In this document: one piece after another, positions 11,872 to 27,658 of the stretch
Layout: each line of letters opens with the position of its first letter
Numbering within the stretch: the first letter of the stretch is position 1
Source: Begonia masoniana
Taxonomy: Eukaryota > Streptophyta > Magnoliopsida > Cucurbitales > Begoniaceae
Length of the DNA: 64,000 nucleotides
Assembly (NCBI GenBank): GCA_022432975.1
Contig: CM039502.1
Span: forward strand, 1,850,375 to 1,914,374
Direction: 5' to 3'
Notes under the pieces: generated by a model
Databases searched by the model: none
Told to the model about the DNA's origin: nothing
Seen by the model: only the letters and a program-made list of their open reading frames with translations
Program-made: the position numbers and the translations under genes

Positions 11872-12909
11872 ATGCGAATGTATATTGCACGGAGCTTGCG
11901 CTTCTACTTCCAACGTAGCTACGCTCTCACTCCCCATCTGTCTGTTGATTCCATTCCCTTCCTCTGTCGCTCCATGTCAACTGCCGACTCCGTCAGCCCG
12001 TCTACTACCCGAGTCGGATGGATCGGCACCGGTGTTATGGGCCGATCCATGTGTACACACCTAATCACCGCCGGCTACAGCCTCACGGTTTTCAACCGCA
12101 CGGCGTCTAAGGCTCAGTCGCTCCTCGACATCGGAGCTCGTCTCGCAACCTCCCCTCTGGCTCTCGCTTCTCAATCTGACGTCGTTTTCTCCATTGTCGG
12201 TTACCCCTCGGACGTCCGTTCCGTTCTCCTCGATCCTACCTCCGGCGCCCTCGCTGGCCTTCGATCCGGTGGGGTTCTAGTGGACATGACCACTTCCGAA
12301 CCTTCTCTAGCCTCTGAAATCGCCGATCAAGCTGCTGCAAAGGGATGCGCGGCGATCGATGCCCCAGTCTCGGGCGGGGACCGTGGTGCGAAAAACGGGA
12401 CGCTGGCGATCTTTGCTGGGGGCGACGAAGCTGTAATTCGAAGGTTAGAACCATTGTTCTCTCTCATGGGAAAGGTTAATTACATGGGGATAAGTGGAAA
12501 AGGGCAGTTCGCGAAGCTTGCGAATCAAATCACCATTGCTTCGACCATGGTGGGGCTAGTCGAGGGAATGATATATGCTCACAAAGCCGGTTTGGAAGTG
12601 AATTTGTTCCTAAACGCCATATCTACAGGTGCAGCAGGGTCTAAGTCGTTGGATTTGTACGGAAACAGGATATTGAAGAGGGATTTTGAGGCGGGGTTCT
12701 TTATAAATCATTTTGTGAAGGATTTAGGAATTTGTTTGAAAGAGTGCCAGAATATGAGTCTAGCTCTTCCTGGATTGGCACTGGCTCAACAACTTTATCT
12801 GTCTCTCAAGGCTCATGGAGAAGGAAATCTAGGTACTCAAGCTCTCATTTTGGCTCTTGAAAGGCTTAATAACATTACTCTTGAATCTCCTGCTTCTCGT
12901 CTTGCTTAA
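11872..12909 (+). CDS. 3-hydroxyisobutyrate dehydrogenase-like protein, probably mitochondrial
   Basis: Intronless, 345 aa, beta-hydroxyacid dehydrogenase family (NAD(P)+-dependent). An Arg/Ser-rich N-terminus (residues 1-35, MRMYIARSLRF) looks like a mitochondrial targeting peptide. The Rossmann glycine motif GWIGTGVMGRSM is at 49-60. The substrate motif DAPVSGGDRGAKNGTLAIFAGG starts at D163, and the catalytic lysine is K215 in GKGQFAKLANQ. VGYPSDVRSVLLD is typical of the plant HIBADH-like 1 group (At4g29120 type), which is separate from the true valine-catabolic enzyme. The exact substrate is therefore uncertain. The 5' half is GC-rich compared with its flanks, as is common in intronless plant genes. 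Confidence 0.9.
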   Translation: MRMYIARSLRFYFQRSYALTPHLSVDSIPFLCRSMSTADSVSPSTTRVGWIGTGVMGRSMCTHLITAGYSLTVFNRTASKAQSLLDIGARLATSPLALASQSDVVFSIVGYPSDVRSVLLDPTSGALAGLRSGGVLVDMTTSEPSLASEIADQAAAKGCAAIDAPVSGGDRGAKNGTLAIFAGGDEAVIRRLEPLFSLMGKVNYMGISGKGQFAKLANQITIASTMVGLVEGMIYAHKAGLEVNLFLNAISTGAAGSKSLDLYGNRILKRDFEAGFFINHFVKDLGICLKECQNMSLALPGLALAQQLYLSLKAHGEGNLGTQALILALERLNNITLESPASRLA

Positions 12910-14419
12910 GATTTGCTTTCAATTGAAAAATTTAACTTTCTATGGATTCTTATATTGATATGAATCTTGATTTTGAGTGTTGGGTGAATACAGATCTTTT
13001 AGTATTATGGCACTGCTTTTTTCCTCTGTTGCTTTGTGTTCTCTTCTTCTTTGTTGTGGATGTGGAAAATATTTAGTTAGGAATTTCTTGTAAACTCTTC
13101 CAAGATCTGCCTATAGTGGATCAATCATTCTACAACCTGCAAAACGTATGCGTGGTAACCGGGGGTCGATCAAGTAGACTTTCAAAGCACGTAGATTGTG
13201 AAAGTGGAAGGAAAACTAGAAGGGGTCTCATTCACTAAGCTTGTGAAGTCAATTTGAGTAGAAGTCCCTCAAAATGAGTATTCATCTTCCCTGTAAAAGA
13301 AAATGAATTACATTTTTTACAAGTGTCTTGTGACATCAAGGACCCATTACTCTCTTTGGACTATGTCAAAATGTTTGGCGAGTCATTGCTGGGTGCAAAG
13401 ATAATATGCTATTAATCGGGTTTTGTTGGGAACAATTGACTGATAAGAAACCTCCGGTGAAGTTCCTTCACCTGTTCTAGAAGAAAAAGAAAAGAGAAGT
13501 GAATGGTATGTGTAATAATGGGGAAGAAGATTTGTTTAAAAATAATAATAATCATTATTGTAGTGTGGACATGATATTTAGTTTGGACATGCTCCTTGTA
13601 TTCTACGCAATTGATGCATGAAGTATATTAAAAATATTCCATTTAATATTATCATAAAAATTAATGAAGTGTGAATGGCGATCATGTTGTAGGAGTAATA
13701 TTTTGAAAAATAAGAGTCAACCACCACAACAGTCAAAGTCTCCTCCCATTGCTTCAACAATGGCGTGCTTTAACTTTTCACGCACCCTTTCTCGTTGAAT
13801 TATGGTCATTTTAATAAACCCACATGATATAAACGTACAGGATAATTATATTGCATCATTCTTTTTGTCAATTCACGGTGGTTTGAATCACTGTGTGTTT
13901 AGGATAACAATAATTATAAAACTTACAATCATAAGTCTTTACATTATGCTTCTCCCACTACTATAGTAATATAATAAATTCTATAATTGTTAGTGAAACA
14001 TAATAATTAGAACGACCACTTAGTGGATTTTGAGAATTAATTAAAGAAATCTAGAACAAGAAAGATCAACACGTGGAAAACTTATTACGAGAGAGCTTTG
14101 ACCAAATGAAACATAGTTCATATCTTAAGCATTAAATAATTAATTATAAATGTGGTTTTTTATATAAAAATTAGGTCATGTATGATGTCACGTAAGAGAA
14201 GGTTTATTAGATGATATGTGAATCGTGAGCATCAAAACCACTCTTCTAGAATCAGTTTGATGCCTGACGTTTTATCGGTCAACGTTTGACTTTCCTACAT
14301 TGCCCACCTTCTTCCTCGAAACCCCCTGTTTCTGTCTCTGCAACTCCCTTAGAGAAAATAAGCATAGTTTATCCTCTTCCTTCTACTTCGATCAGTAAGA
14401 CAAGCCAATTCTCTGCAAA
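12910..14419. other. Intergenic and receptor-kinase promoter region
   Basis: Dehydrogenase 3' UTR, then AT-rich spacer, then the promoter of the LRR receptor kinase. Apart from the W-box pair at 14277-14291, nothing in it could be identified. Confidence 0.5.
14277..14291. promoter_or_regulatory. Inverted W-box pair
   Basis: GGTCAA (TTGACC on the minus strand, 14277-14282) and TTGACT (14286-14291) face each other about 130 bp upstream of the receptor-kinase start codon. W-boxes are WRKY sites common in immune and stress genes, which suits this receptor class. Regulation is inferred. Confidence 0.45.
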
Positions 14420-17400
14420 ATGATCCATGTAACCTCGTCCTTCTGTCGAATTACACTCTGCGTGTTCTTCTTCTTCCCCTACTTCTTCGTCGGCCGCGGC
14501 CAGGTTGATTCCCAGCTCTATGATCAGGAGCATGATGTCCTCCTATCGCTTAAGGAATTCTGGAAAGATCCTCCGAAGATTAGTTATGGGAGATCAACAA
14601 CCGGTTCCCACTGTAGCTGGGACGAAATCCGATGCACTAATAACTCCGTCACCGCCCTTTTCCTCGGCGATAAGAACATCGCCGGTGTAATTCCTTCCTT
14701 CATTTCTGATCTTCGAAATCTCACTTTTCTTGATCTGAGTTGGAATTACATACCTGGTGGATTTCCTCGAGTGCTCTACAATTGTTCTAAGCTTCAGTTC
14801 TTGAATCTTTCTCAGAACTATTTCGTTGGTCCCATTCCCGATGATGTTGATCGATTAAGTCGTCTTCAACACCTGAACCTCGTCGGCAACAACTTCTCCG
14901 GCGACATACCTGCGTCCATCGGACGGTTATCTGAGCTGAGATTGCTTCACCTTCATCAGAATCAATTTAACGGTACCTTTCCGGCGGAGATTTCTGAATT
15001 TGTCCAATCTTGAAGCACTATCAATGGCTTATAATAGGCTGTTTGTGCCTATGAAACTGCCTTCGAATTTTACGCAGTTAAGAAAATTGACGTATTTGTT
15101 TATGCATCAATCAAATTTGATCGGTGAACTCCCCAAATCAATTGGAGACATGGCTGCTTTGGAGTTCTTGGATTTATCCGGCAACAGCTTAACCGGAAAG
15201 TTACCTAGTGGTTTGTTCACATTAAAGAATCTCAGTGAATTGTATTTGTTCGACAACCAACTGTCCGGCGGAATCCCCTCAGTAATTGAAACTACAAAGA
15301 TAACGCAGCTCGATCTTTCCGATAACAATTTGACAGGGACATTACCAGATGATTTTGGAAAGCTTCAGCTACTGACGAAGCTATCTTTGTTCATGAATCA
15401 ATTTTCCGGTGAGATCCCACCTAGCATCGGCCGTCTTCCTGCGCTGGTAGTCCTAAGATTGTTCGACAACAATTTCTCCGGCGCATTGCCTGCTGATTTG
15501 GGGAGGTATTCAGCGCTCAAAAGCCTCGACGTCGCAAGAAACAGACTAGCAGGAAGCATACCGGAGCACTTGTGCAGCGGCGGTGAGTTCGTCGGGTTGG
15601 CAGCTTACGACAATAATCTTAGTGGAGGATTACCGAAATCTTTTGGAAACTGCAGTAGTTTGTCTTTCGTCAATGTATATAATAATAACTTGTCCGGCAA
15701 ACCTCCCAGTGGTTTTTGGACGGCGTTAAATCTCTCTACAGTCCTTCTATACAACAATTCTCTCACTGGCGAGCTTCCAGCGCGAGTATCAGCGTATCTT
15801 TCTCGATTGGAGATCAGTAACAACAAATTTTCCGGTATAATTCCGCCACAGATATCATCTTGGAGAAACTTGCAGGTGTTCTTCGCGAGTAACAACCTAC
15901 TTACAGGCCCAATTCCTCAAGAACTGACTTCTCTTCCAGCTCTGAACGCCCTTGCGCTTGATCAGAACCAGTTATCCGGCAACCTTCCGGTGGATAAAAA
16001 TTCATTACAGTCATTAACTTTTCTTAACCTCAGCCATAATCAGCTCTCCGGAGAAATCCCAGAAGAAATTGGTCTTCTCCCAGATCTTACAGCTCTGGAC
16101 CTATCCGTAAATCAATTTTCTGGGCAGATTCCGGCTCAACTTGGCCGGTTAATGTTCAATTTTCTTAATCTTTCTTCTAATCATCTTACAGGGATGATAC
16201 CAACCGAGCTAGAAAACTCAGCTTATGATAACAGCTTCTTGAATAATCCTGGTCTGTGCTCAAGCAACTCACTTCTCAACATCAACGTCTGCAATTCCCG
16301 ACTGGAAAATTCGAGCAAACTATCTTCCCACCATCTAGCTTTGATCATTAGTTCAACAGTTGCAGTTTTTGTGTTATCAGTCATATGTTTACTCTTCCTG
16401 ATCAGGTTCTACAAATACAGAAATCTGGGAGTTGATTCGATATGGAAGTTGACGGCTTTCCAGAAGCTGAACTTTACAGAATCAACGATTTCGTCAGGAT
16501 TGACAGAGAAGAACCTTATCGGAAGTGGAGGATCCGGGAAAGTTTACTGTGTTCCGGTGAGTCCTCAGGACGATGTGGTTGCCGTGAAAAGGATATGGAA
16601 TAACAGGAAAGTTGAGCAGAGATTGGAGAAACAATTCATGGCGGAAGTTGAGATTCTGAGTTCAATCCGCCATTGCAACATCGTCAAGCTCCTCTGCGTT
16701 ATTTCAAACGACAATACAAAGCTTCTGGTCTATGAATACCTGGCAAACCAGAGCCTGGACAAATGGCTGCACAGAAAAACCAGACCATCTGACTTCTCCG
16801 TTCTAGATTGGTCGAAGAGAATTCAGATTGCCGTGGGAGCTGCCAGAGGCCTCTGTTACATGCACTCTGTCTGCTCTCCTCCTGTAATTCATCGAGACTT
16901 GAAATCCAGCAACATTTTATTGGATTCAGAATTCCACGCAAAAATTGCAGATTTCGGTCTTGCCCAGATCTTAATCAAGCAAGGTGAAGCCGTAACAATG
17001 TCCGCCGTAGCTGGCTCTTTCGGCTACATAGCGCCAGGTAAAGTTCTCTCTCTATATTCTCCCCCTTCCGCCATTACCATCCATTCACAGAGCTTTCCAT
17101 CCTTGAATTACTGCAGAATATGCTCAGACTAGGAGGGTAAACGAGAAAATTGACGTCTACAGCTTTGGAGTAATTCTCTTAGAGCTTGTGACCGGAAAAG
17201 AAGCCCATGATGGAGACGAAAGCACTAACCTTGCAGATTGGGCGTGGCGCCATATTCAGGGGGGAAAAGCCATAGTAGAAGCTCTGGACGAGGAAATAAA
17301 AGAGCCACTTTATGTCGAAGAAATGAGCTCTGTTTTTAAGCTTGGGATATTATGTACAGCTACTCAGCCCTCCTCGAGGCCTTCCATGAAAGATGTTCTG

Positions 17401-17469
17401 CAAATACTCCAACGCTGTAACACCCATCAAAGCTCGGCAGATAAGAAGATCACGGCCGAAAGACGATGA
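14420..17469 (+). CDS. HSL3: LRR receptor-like kinase of the HSL3 type, with a one-base frameshift
   Basis: Plasma-membrane receptor kinase of LRR subfamily XI, closest in pattern to Arabidopsis At5g25930 (HSL3, receptor of CTNIP/SCREW peptides). Exon 1 is 14420-17037 and exon 2 is 17117-17469. The order is signal peptide, SW-type N-cap (HCSWDEIRC), about 20 LRRs, a membrane segment (near 16340-16405), and a Ser/Thr kinase with GSGGSGKVY, VAVKRIW, HRDLKSSN (RD type), DFG and APE split across the intron. The frame shifts after codon 192: with G14996 present, translation stops at 15011-15013. Omitting that base restores SNLSNLEAL and about 989 aa, the family length. It is therefore either a recent pseudogene or an assembly error. 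The C-terminus is short. Confidence 0.85.
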
Positions 17470-17852
17470 CTCTCAACTCTCACCCAGAATGTAGAAAGTA
17501 GCTGGGATTTGAAACCCATTAAATTCATGATTTTAGAACTGAAGAGAGAATGTAAAAGGAAGATCAGAGATAAGCTTAATGGCAATCCTTTTCTTATTTT
17601 CCAAAGGAACTACCACAAAAATGTTCCACAAAATGTGACAAAGTAATGTATAACATACAACCCCCTAATTATTGAACGATCCATCGCTAGAATTACACGC
17701 TCTACGTGACCATAAACAGAGTAAAGGATCACCTCCTGAACTTATCGGTAAAAAAAAAAAAAAAACTCAGTGAAATGCAGGGGGAGCAAATTATACAAAT
17801 TTTCAAACTTGGCACTAATTTGATACTAACCCTTTTCCTCTTCTGTCTTTTC

Positions 17853-21473
<3,621 letters not shown>

Positions 21474-22961
21474 CACACAGTCAATGAAGAAGATCGCGAA
21501 ATCCCCTGATTTGATTAATGGAGGAGAGGATCACGCAAAGTCGGAGACTTTCTCTCTCTAGCTATTGAAAACTATTTGTAGCGATCTTTTAAGACCAGAA
21601 AATGCTCAAATGACCCTCGGATTCACGTTCACTCTGCATGCCTCTGAATCTGTCCCGTAAAAGAAAGGGAGTGAAAATTCAAAAGAAAATGAGGGCAAAG
21701 AAGAGCGCAGCAGAGGAAGACTTTAACGCTATTTTCTGGTAAAAGTGTCGATTTTCTCGGAAAAAAAGTTGATGATGTTCTTTCTCGGCTTTTTCTTTGG
21801 AAAAGGTATTTGGATGCCAAACGTAAGAATCTTCCTATTTTTATAGTATCTTCTCGATTTACATAGATAATAATGTTTGATAATTAAGCCATTCTTTTCC
21901 TGATAATTACGAAACTAACCTCAAGCGCTTTAGACTAACCTAACCATCTTCGTTTAACACTGAAGAAAGTAACTATGGTTAATAATTATTATATTTTAAA
22001 ATTAATTATTTCATGATTTAATATAATAATACCACATCAAATCGAGACGTGTCAATGTCTTGACATTAAAGCTTATAAAAACAATTGTTTTAATTATGTC
22101 CTTTTGGTCAATTATTATATCTTATCCAATAATATAATTAAAATTAAATAATCAATTATTTAATGTATTAAAATATAGAAATTGACCTCACACCTTGAAG
22201 GATTGTGGGGTCCTTCGTAGAAATCCACCATCTTTTGTCGGTGTGACACACTCAATTAATCAAAATAACTATGTTATAATCAGAAATAATAAATAAATAT
22301 AAAATCATTTATAGATTATTTTTGGAATAGTGAAAAATTAATATTTTATAAAGTATAATTTTTTGCCATACTTAGTACAGCGTAATTTGAACCAACTTTA
22401 AGAATAAATTTATGCGAACTCCGACCTAAAACAGGCAATATTATTCTTGGACGATTGGAGGACGTTACGCGCGAATTAAGACCCAACTAAACGGGACATT
22501 GAGCCTATACTTTGATTGATGATTTGGTTTTAATACAAAAAAGAATAAAACCTTCTTTAGAGCATTTTATGCCACGTGCATTATTTCACCTCAGAGCTTG
22601 ATACGCATCTTTCTTTTAACCATTTTCTGCCACGTGCATTTGCACTTCTCAGGTAATGAGTTTAAAGATGGGATTGCAGATTCCATCTACGTCCACATCC
22701 TCAACTCTTTCATGCCTAAAAATCTTATTATTTGAACCTAAAAATCAGGCTCAAATCTGCCACTGCTACTGTTTTGAGACAGGCAGACCAATTCTCCAAA
22801 GTCATCATCTGCTTTTCAAGATGCCCCATTTCAAAAAAGTATATGAAATGGATAAAGACATATACGTGTTCTATCTCGTAGAGATCGAGATCTTGTCGAG
22901 AACGACGGGACTGAATACTCATCAAAACAAAAGATTGGTGAAACCACTGTCAAATGAGAAA
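21474..22961. other. Hexokinase upstream region, no gene seen
   Basis: AT-rich spacer that includes the hexokinase leader and promoter. It holds two G-boxes (see 22573-22636). Short open frames here show no family resemblance. Confidence 0.5.
22573..22636. promoter_or_regulatory. Two G-boxes in a short repeat
   Basis: The 12-mer GCCACGTGCATT occurs twice, with its palindromic core CACGTG at 22573-22578 and 22631-22636, each preceded by an ATTTT block. G-boxes bind bZIP and bHLH factors. They lie about 1.1 kb upstream of the hexokinase start and 0.3 kb past the end of the neighbouring minus-strand gene, so the target is unclear. Confidence 0.4.
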
Positions 22962-24479
22962 TTATTCGTATAATTCTGCACAACTAGGAACGACGGGTAA
23001 TAGAAAATTTCCAAACGCAGAATCAAACGTTGCAAAACTACCGGTGCAGCCGTCTTGTTGAGCCTGCGCCACCGCGTAGTTCTTCGCCTGTTGAATTCTT
23101 AAATCTATTTCACTACTTTTGGCTACAGCTCCACTAACCTGGACAGAACCAATCAAATGTTTAAAACTGAGCCAAAGTTTATTAAATTAATAAACAACCC
23201 AAGAGAAATTACTTACTTCGGAGCTTCTTATCGACGCTGAATTTCTCTCATTTTTTGAAACAGACAAAGGTTGAATCCTGCATTTGAAGGAAGTGGTTGT
23301 TCTTGTTCTAAGAAGACGTTTTCAAGATACAATTGAGGGAAATTATGTGATAAAAATTAAGTATCAAAACATGTAAGTTCAAAGAATACAACAAATCTCT
23401 GAAAGGCTGAAACTTTCCCCAACAAAACTTTAAGTCTCTACACAATAAAGTAAGAGCGAGGAACCATCTCGCCCACTCATGTTCTTCTTGGTTTCTTGAT
23501 GGAAAAAGCGATCTTTCCAATCTCCAATCAAAACAGACATTACCCTTTTTACCAAATGGTGAAGGAGTTACATTTTTGTTGTGTATCTACTCAAAAGCAC
23601 AGAAGATCGACCAAGTCATTGTAATAGCCACCTTCTTCTTCTCGAACACCATTTTATCAGACCTTCCTCTCTTTAGAAGAATTACATAACGTTTTATTTT
23701 AGATTGAGGCCCGTAAGATTGAGTTGAATGCTAATTTTCAATTATATCCAAAAGCAGGATTAGTATTTCCAAAGAACTCGAGCAATAATCCAATCACACC
23801 GAGTATCTTATGTTCTTTTATCATTATTTGCTCAAGAATTTATCATTACAAGGAGAACAATTTAGTAATGAAGTGAATGGGCAGGGCATTGAATAGAAAT
23901 AAAGTTTGTGAAAGTAAATTATCATGGTTCACCTCGAACAATACAGTCACATCTCAAGAACTTGATGATATTCCTTATTTAAAGAGAGAAAAATACTCAT
24001 TAAAGCTTTAAATTAATCGAACAATCCAACATTATCTTCAATTATATCTGTATCAACAAAAAAGAAACAAGATATTGAAATTGTGAAACAGATAAATCAG
24101 TCAAAAAAATAGAAAAATGCATAAAATAGTATGTGATCAGAAAGGAATCAATTGCCGAAAGGGAAGATAAAGTTCGCAAATGGGTATTAGACAGAAGAAA
24201 AGAATAACAGGCAAAGCAGATAAAACTGATAAAAAGGCAACATTAGGATCTTATATTTTGGCAGCAAAAACCAGAATCAAGATCAGGCACTGTTGAAACT
24301 GATAAATCAACAAAAATAATTCGCAATTGAAGATGCATAATCCAAACATGATAGAAGGACCCCTGTTTCATTCAAAAATAATAAATTCATCGAAAATGGG
24401 TACGTAGCGGAGAACAAGAGTACCCGGGAGAAGATGGCAAATCGAATTTCTGCCGCTTAGGTCGGGGCGCCATCGCCAT
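22962..24479 (-). CDS. Small plant protein of unknown function, 3 exons
   Basis: I do not recognise a named family. Exons 24424-24479, 23217-23277 and 22962-23138 have good GT-AG borders and matching phases, giving 97 aa. The N-terminus is basic with a short possible nuclear signal (PRPKRQKF). The middle is Ser-rich (NERNSASIRSSE). The C-terminal half reads as a helix rich in Ala and Gln (EIDLRIQQAKNYAVAQAQQ) followed by DGCTGSFATFDSAFGNFLLPV, which has the look of a conserved folded or binding motif. There is no signal peptide, membrane segment or metal motif. The start is the first of two close ATGs (MAMAPRP). Intron 1 is long (1146 bp). Site II-like GGCCCA/TGGGCC motifs lie just upstream. 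Confidence 0.65.
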
Positions 24480-25334
24480 GGCAGTCGTCTCAAACTCAGG
24501 CCCAACTACAAAAAGAACAAAGAAGTACGTCCCATGAAAGCTTCAAATGGGATCCATTTTCATTCAAACATAACCCATTTCAGTTTCTGGGCCTTGCTTT
24601 CATGTTAAGCTAAACCCAAATTTCCCGAAGCGATGAAGATTGAGTACGTCATTGTTGTTATGGCTCAAGCACCGCCCAGATCACACTTCACAGCCCTCAG
24701 CGTAGCTGACTCGATCGGTTGACTAGATATGCAGGGTGATACAGACTTATGGCCTCCATTGTCACAAGCTTCAATCCCTATGATACTTATTATGGTGCCA
24801 AACTTAGAATGGATAGGAAGCTTGGGCACATGATGTTATCGGCCTGTTTAAGCACGCCTAAGTTCAAGTTCACGAGCCCAATCTTTGCGATCGATTCAAT
24901 CAAGCTAACTCTACTAATCTTTAGGTATACTATATAAGTAAGATCTCCAACCATTACGAAATTTTTTAAAATCAAACTCGAGAATAAAGTCGTGTAAACT
25001 GATCTCGAAACAGAATATATATACTAATTATTGAGTCACATGTCAACACATCATCACGTGTCGTTCGTTTTCGTGTTAATTTTATAGTAATCTTTTCATT
25101 ACTAATAATGTTTGACATGTCACAAATTATTTTAATTAGAAATAAATATCAAATTATTATGCTATTATTCATTTGAGGAGAGTATAATGTTTAACACAAA
25201 TGTGAGTTTTTAGAGTGATAAGACTCAGAAAGAGCATGTGCACCTCTTTAAAAGTTAGCAAGTTCATTATTAATTAGAGAGAGAAAGTAAGGAGAGATGA
25301 GATGAGAGAGAAGGTGAGATTACAAGGAGGTTCT
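24480..25334. other. Intergenic, no gene seen
   Basis: Upstream region of the small protein gene and 3' flank of the OXS3-like gene. Two short opposing frames near 24749-24975 look like chance. A GA-rich patch is at about 25270-25320. Confidence 0.5.
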
Positions 25335-25990
25335 CTACGAGAAATTATTTTGGGCAATCACAGATTCACCGGGCAGTGAGCAATTGTTCTTACCCACTGA
25401 AATCACAACCTCTGAAGCTTTCTGAACAGTAATTGCGGTCGGATCACCAGATTTATTATCATCTGATTCCAACCCTCCTCCATAGCTTCTGCTTCCTTTA
25501 AGCTTCTTATTGTAATGGCTAAAACTCGCCTTCTTCCTCTTCGCCAGATTCTCCAGACTCTCGACTCTCTCTATCCTTGTGAAAGACTCCGACTTACCGT
25601 CATAGTATTTCGACAGACCTCTCCTGAGAATTTTTGAATACCAGAACATTCATCAACGAACATATAAGCACTGTCAATCTTGTCGTCAAGATCTAAAAGC
25701 TTTCATTTTGCGTTTATCCGGCGAGAAAACGAACGAAAATGATGAGAAATTCTGAAAGAAAAAACTTACTTTATAGGAAGATTGGTCATGAGCTCGGATA
25801 ATTCGTATAAAGGTCCATTCCTTCTTGACAATGGCGAAGCTGACAAAGACAACGAAGAGTTTGAGGTCGAAGAAGACGACGCATCCTCCACCAGCTCCGA
25901 CGAGGAAGATTCAACGGAGTTGATCGAACTCTCAAAGAAGGATCCGACGGTCGATGTTGATTCATGATCACCACCGACTTTTTCCATCAT
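25335..25990 (-). CDS. OXIDATIVE STRESS 3 (OXS3)-like protein
   Basis: Small stress-tolerance protein of the plant OXS3 family, whose Arabidopsis member is nuclear and promotes heavy-metal and oxidative tolerance. Exons are 25770-25990 and 25335-25623, joined in the codon for K74; total 169 aa. The family core spans the junction: GPLYELSELMTNLPIK (59-74) followed by RGLSKYYDGKSESFTRI. Upstream is the usual Ser-rich low-complexity tract (residues 25-52, SSSSTSNSSLSLSASPLS). Downstream come basic residues (LAKRKKASFSHYNKKLK). The start is the first ATG; a preceding in-frame GTG is not used. The leader is GA-rich, and TATATA-like sequence lies near 26155. Confidence 0.88.
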
Positions 25991-26179
25991 CACCCTGCAG
26001 AGATTTCATGCATAAAACCTATCTTCTCAAGATCATCTTCACAGAACGTGAAAATCTCACTTCGTCTTCTTCTTCAATCACTGAAACAGTTTCATCTTCT
26101 TGCTTTGCAAACCCTTTGCCAACCATTTACTCTTATCTCCACCACGTTTTTCTTCTATATATGTGTGTAGTTATCTGTC

Positions 26180-26229
26180 TAGAGAGAGAAAGAGAGGCAA
26201 ATAATGTTTTAGAGAGAGAGAGAGAAAGA
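26180..26229. repeat. GA-rich tract upstream of the OXS3-like gene
   Basis: Two interrupted AG runs of about 20 bp each within the leader or promoter of the minus-strand OXS3-like gene. Plant GAGA tracts can bind BPC factors. Here it may be simple microsatellite sequence. Confidence 0.5.
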
Positions 26230-26230
26230 C

Positions 26231-27188
26231 AGGTATTTCATGTACAATTTATTTAATGAGGGTTTTATCTTAAAAGATGTAAATTATTAATAGGATAAGA
26301 TAAGGTCTAAAAGGAGGAGAGGAGAAGGCATCCTTATCCAAAGTGACCTTCCATTTTCAATCTCTGAGGGTGACACATTTTACCATTATTATTTCTATAA
26401 TTAAGTGAATATACAAATATATTTAATCTTGAATATCTAAAAGAACATGATGGTACGATTGTAGACTTTTAGCAAATGTGTTTTTCTAGGTGTTTTCTAT
26501 GCAACTTCTTTGATTTGTTTATGGTTGTCGGGTAAACGCGACTAATCTTTCAAAACCTTTTAATTTGACGCATTTGGATAACGATTAAGACACTCTAACC
26601 CTCTTTTGCACGCGTTATTTGTTATGCTAATCAAATGAACGTATTCGTTTAATTTTTAATCAAATTGATCGATTTTTAAACATTGAGTGATGCTACGTTT
26701 AAACTCTAATTTTATACCCTGATAAACAAAAAAAGCCAAATAATCTTTTGTGTTGAACTAAACTCAAGTGAGCCTGTTGGTTTAATTTCAACCACATCAA
26801 TCCATGATATTTTTACATTCTAACTTGATATTTATTTGTTATTTGCTCATTTTTTTTCAAAAAAATCATGTAATTATAATTAAAGCACAAGAAATGGGGC
26901 CCATCTAGAAAAAATGAGATTAAGGTGTCCTTAATCATAATTAAGGAAGGTAAGGTGGACAAAGGAAGTTGACTTGAAGAAGGGCAGCGTAATTGAAGGC
27001 AAACAGGCATCACATGCTTACATTGCAGGTAGGCTTTTCTTGCCAAGCTCTACCAATCTTATCCACTCCCCACCTCTTTTAGGTATTTCCTTTTTTCTAA
27101 CTTGGTTTTTTTAATAGTAAGACTAATGTAAATCTTACCTTAATTTCATCAAAATAATCATACTTACCTCGTCCACACGGGTATTTAT
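26231..27188. other. Intergenic, no gene seen
   Basis: AT-rich spacer upstream of the OXS3-like gene. No reading frame or element could be supported. Confidence 0.45.
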
Positions 27189-27658
27189 AGTGCGGTTCAA
27201 TTCAATTTTGTGAGAAAACCGAACCAAACTAGTAGAGATTGGTTACGGGATCTTTGAAACTTAAACTAGTTTTTTTTTGTGCAAGAATCGAATCTGAAAT
27301 CCTGATTCGGTTTCGATTCTATGTCAAAATAAATAACAAAATTAAAGAAATCTTATATATACATCTAAAAATAAAATTTAATACTTTTAAAATTATGATA
27401 AATTAAATTAACTAAATTCTCGAATATCAAATATAATTTAAAACTATTTTAATTTCATTCCTTATTAGCAAAAGCAAATTACCAATTAGATATCATTAAC
27501 TATATTAATCACTACTAAAATAAAATCTAAGAATTTAATTAAAATTTTCAATTCATTTACACCAAAAATCGATTACATTTTTTAAAAAACTCATGATAAT
27601 TCGGTTCGATTAAGCTAATTTTGATTTTGCATGTGTTAAACTGAACTGAACCGCACTT
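27189..27658. mobile_element. Possible inverted-repeat (MITE-like) element, about 470 bp
   Basis: The left end AGTGCGGTTCAATTCAATTT and the right end read on the other strand, AGTGCGGTTCAGTTCAGTTT, match at 18 of 20 positions. The interior is AT-rich, non-coding, and repeats CGGTTC/GAACCG-like motifs. The target duplication is uncertain: TTTAT precedes the left end and TTTAT follows CCGCAC at the right, which fits only if the borders are slightly asymmetric. It could be a non-autonomous DNA transposon. Confidence 0.45.

Noticed and set aside
23308..23520. 70-codon minus-strand frame
   Set aside because: It lies inside intron 1 of the small unknown gene, and no splice model makes it fit.
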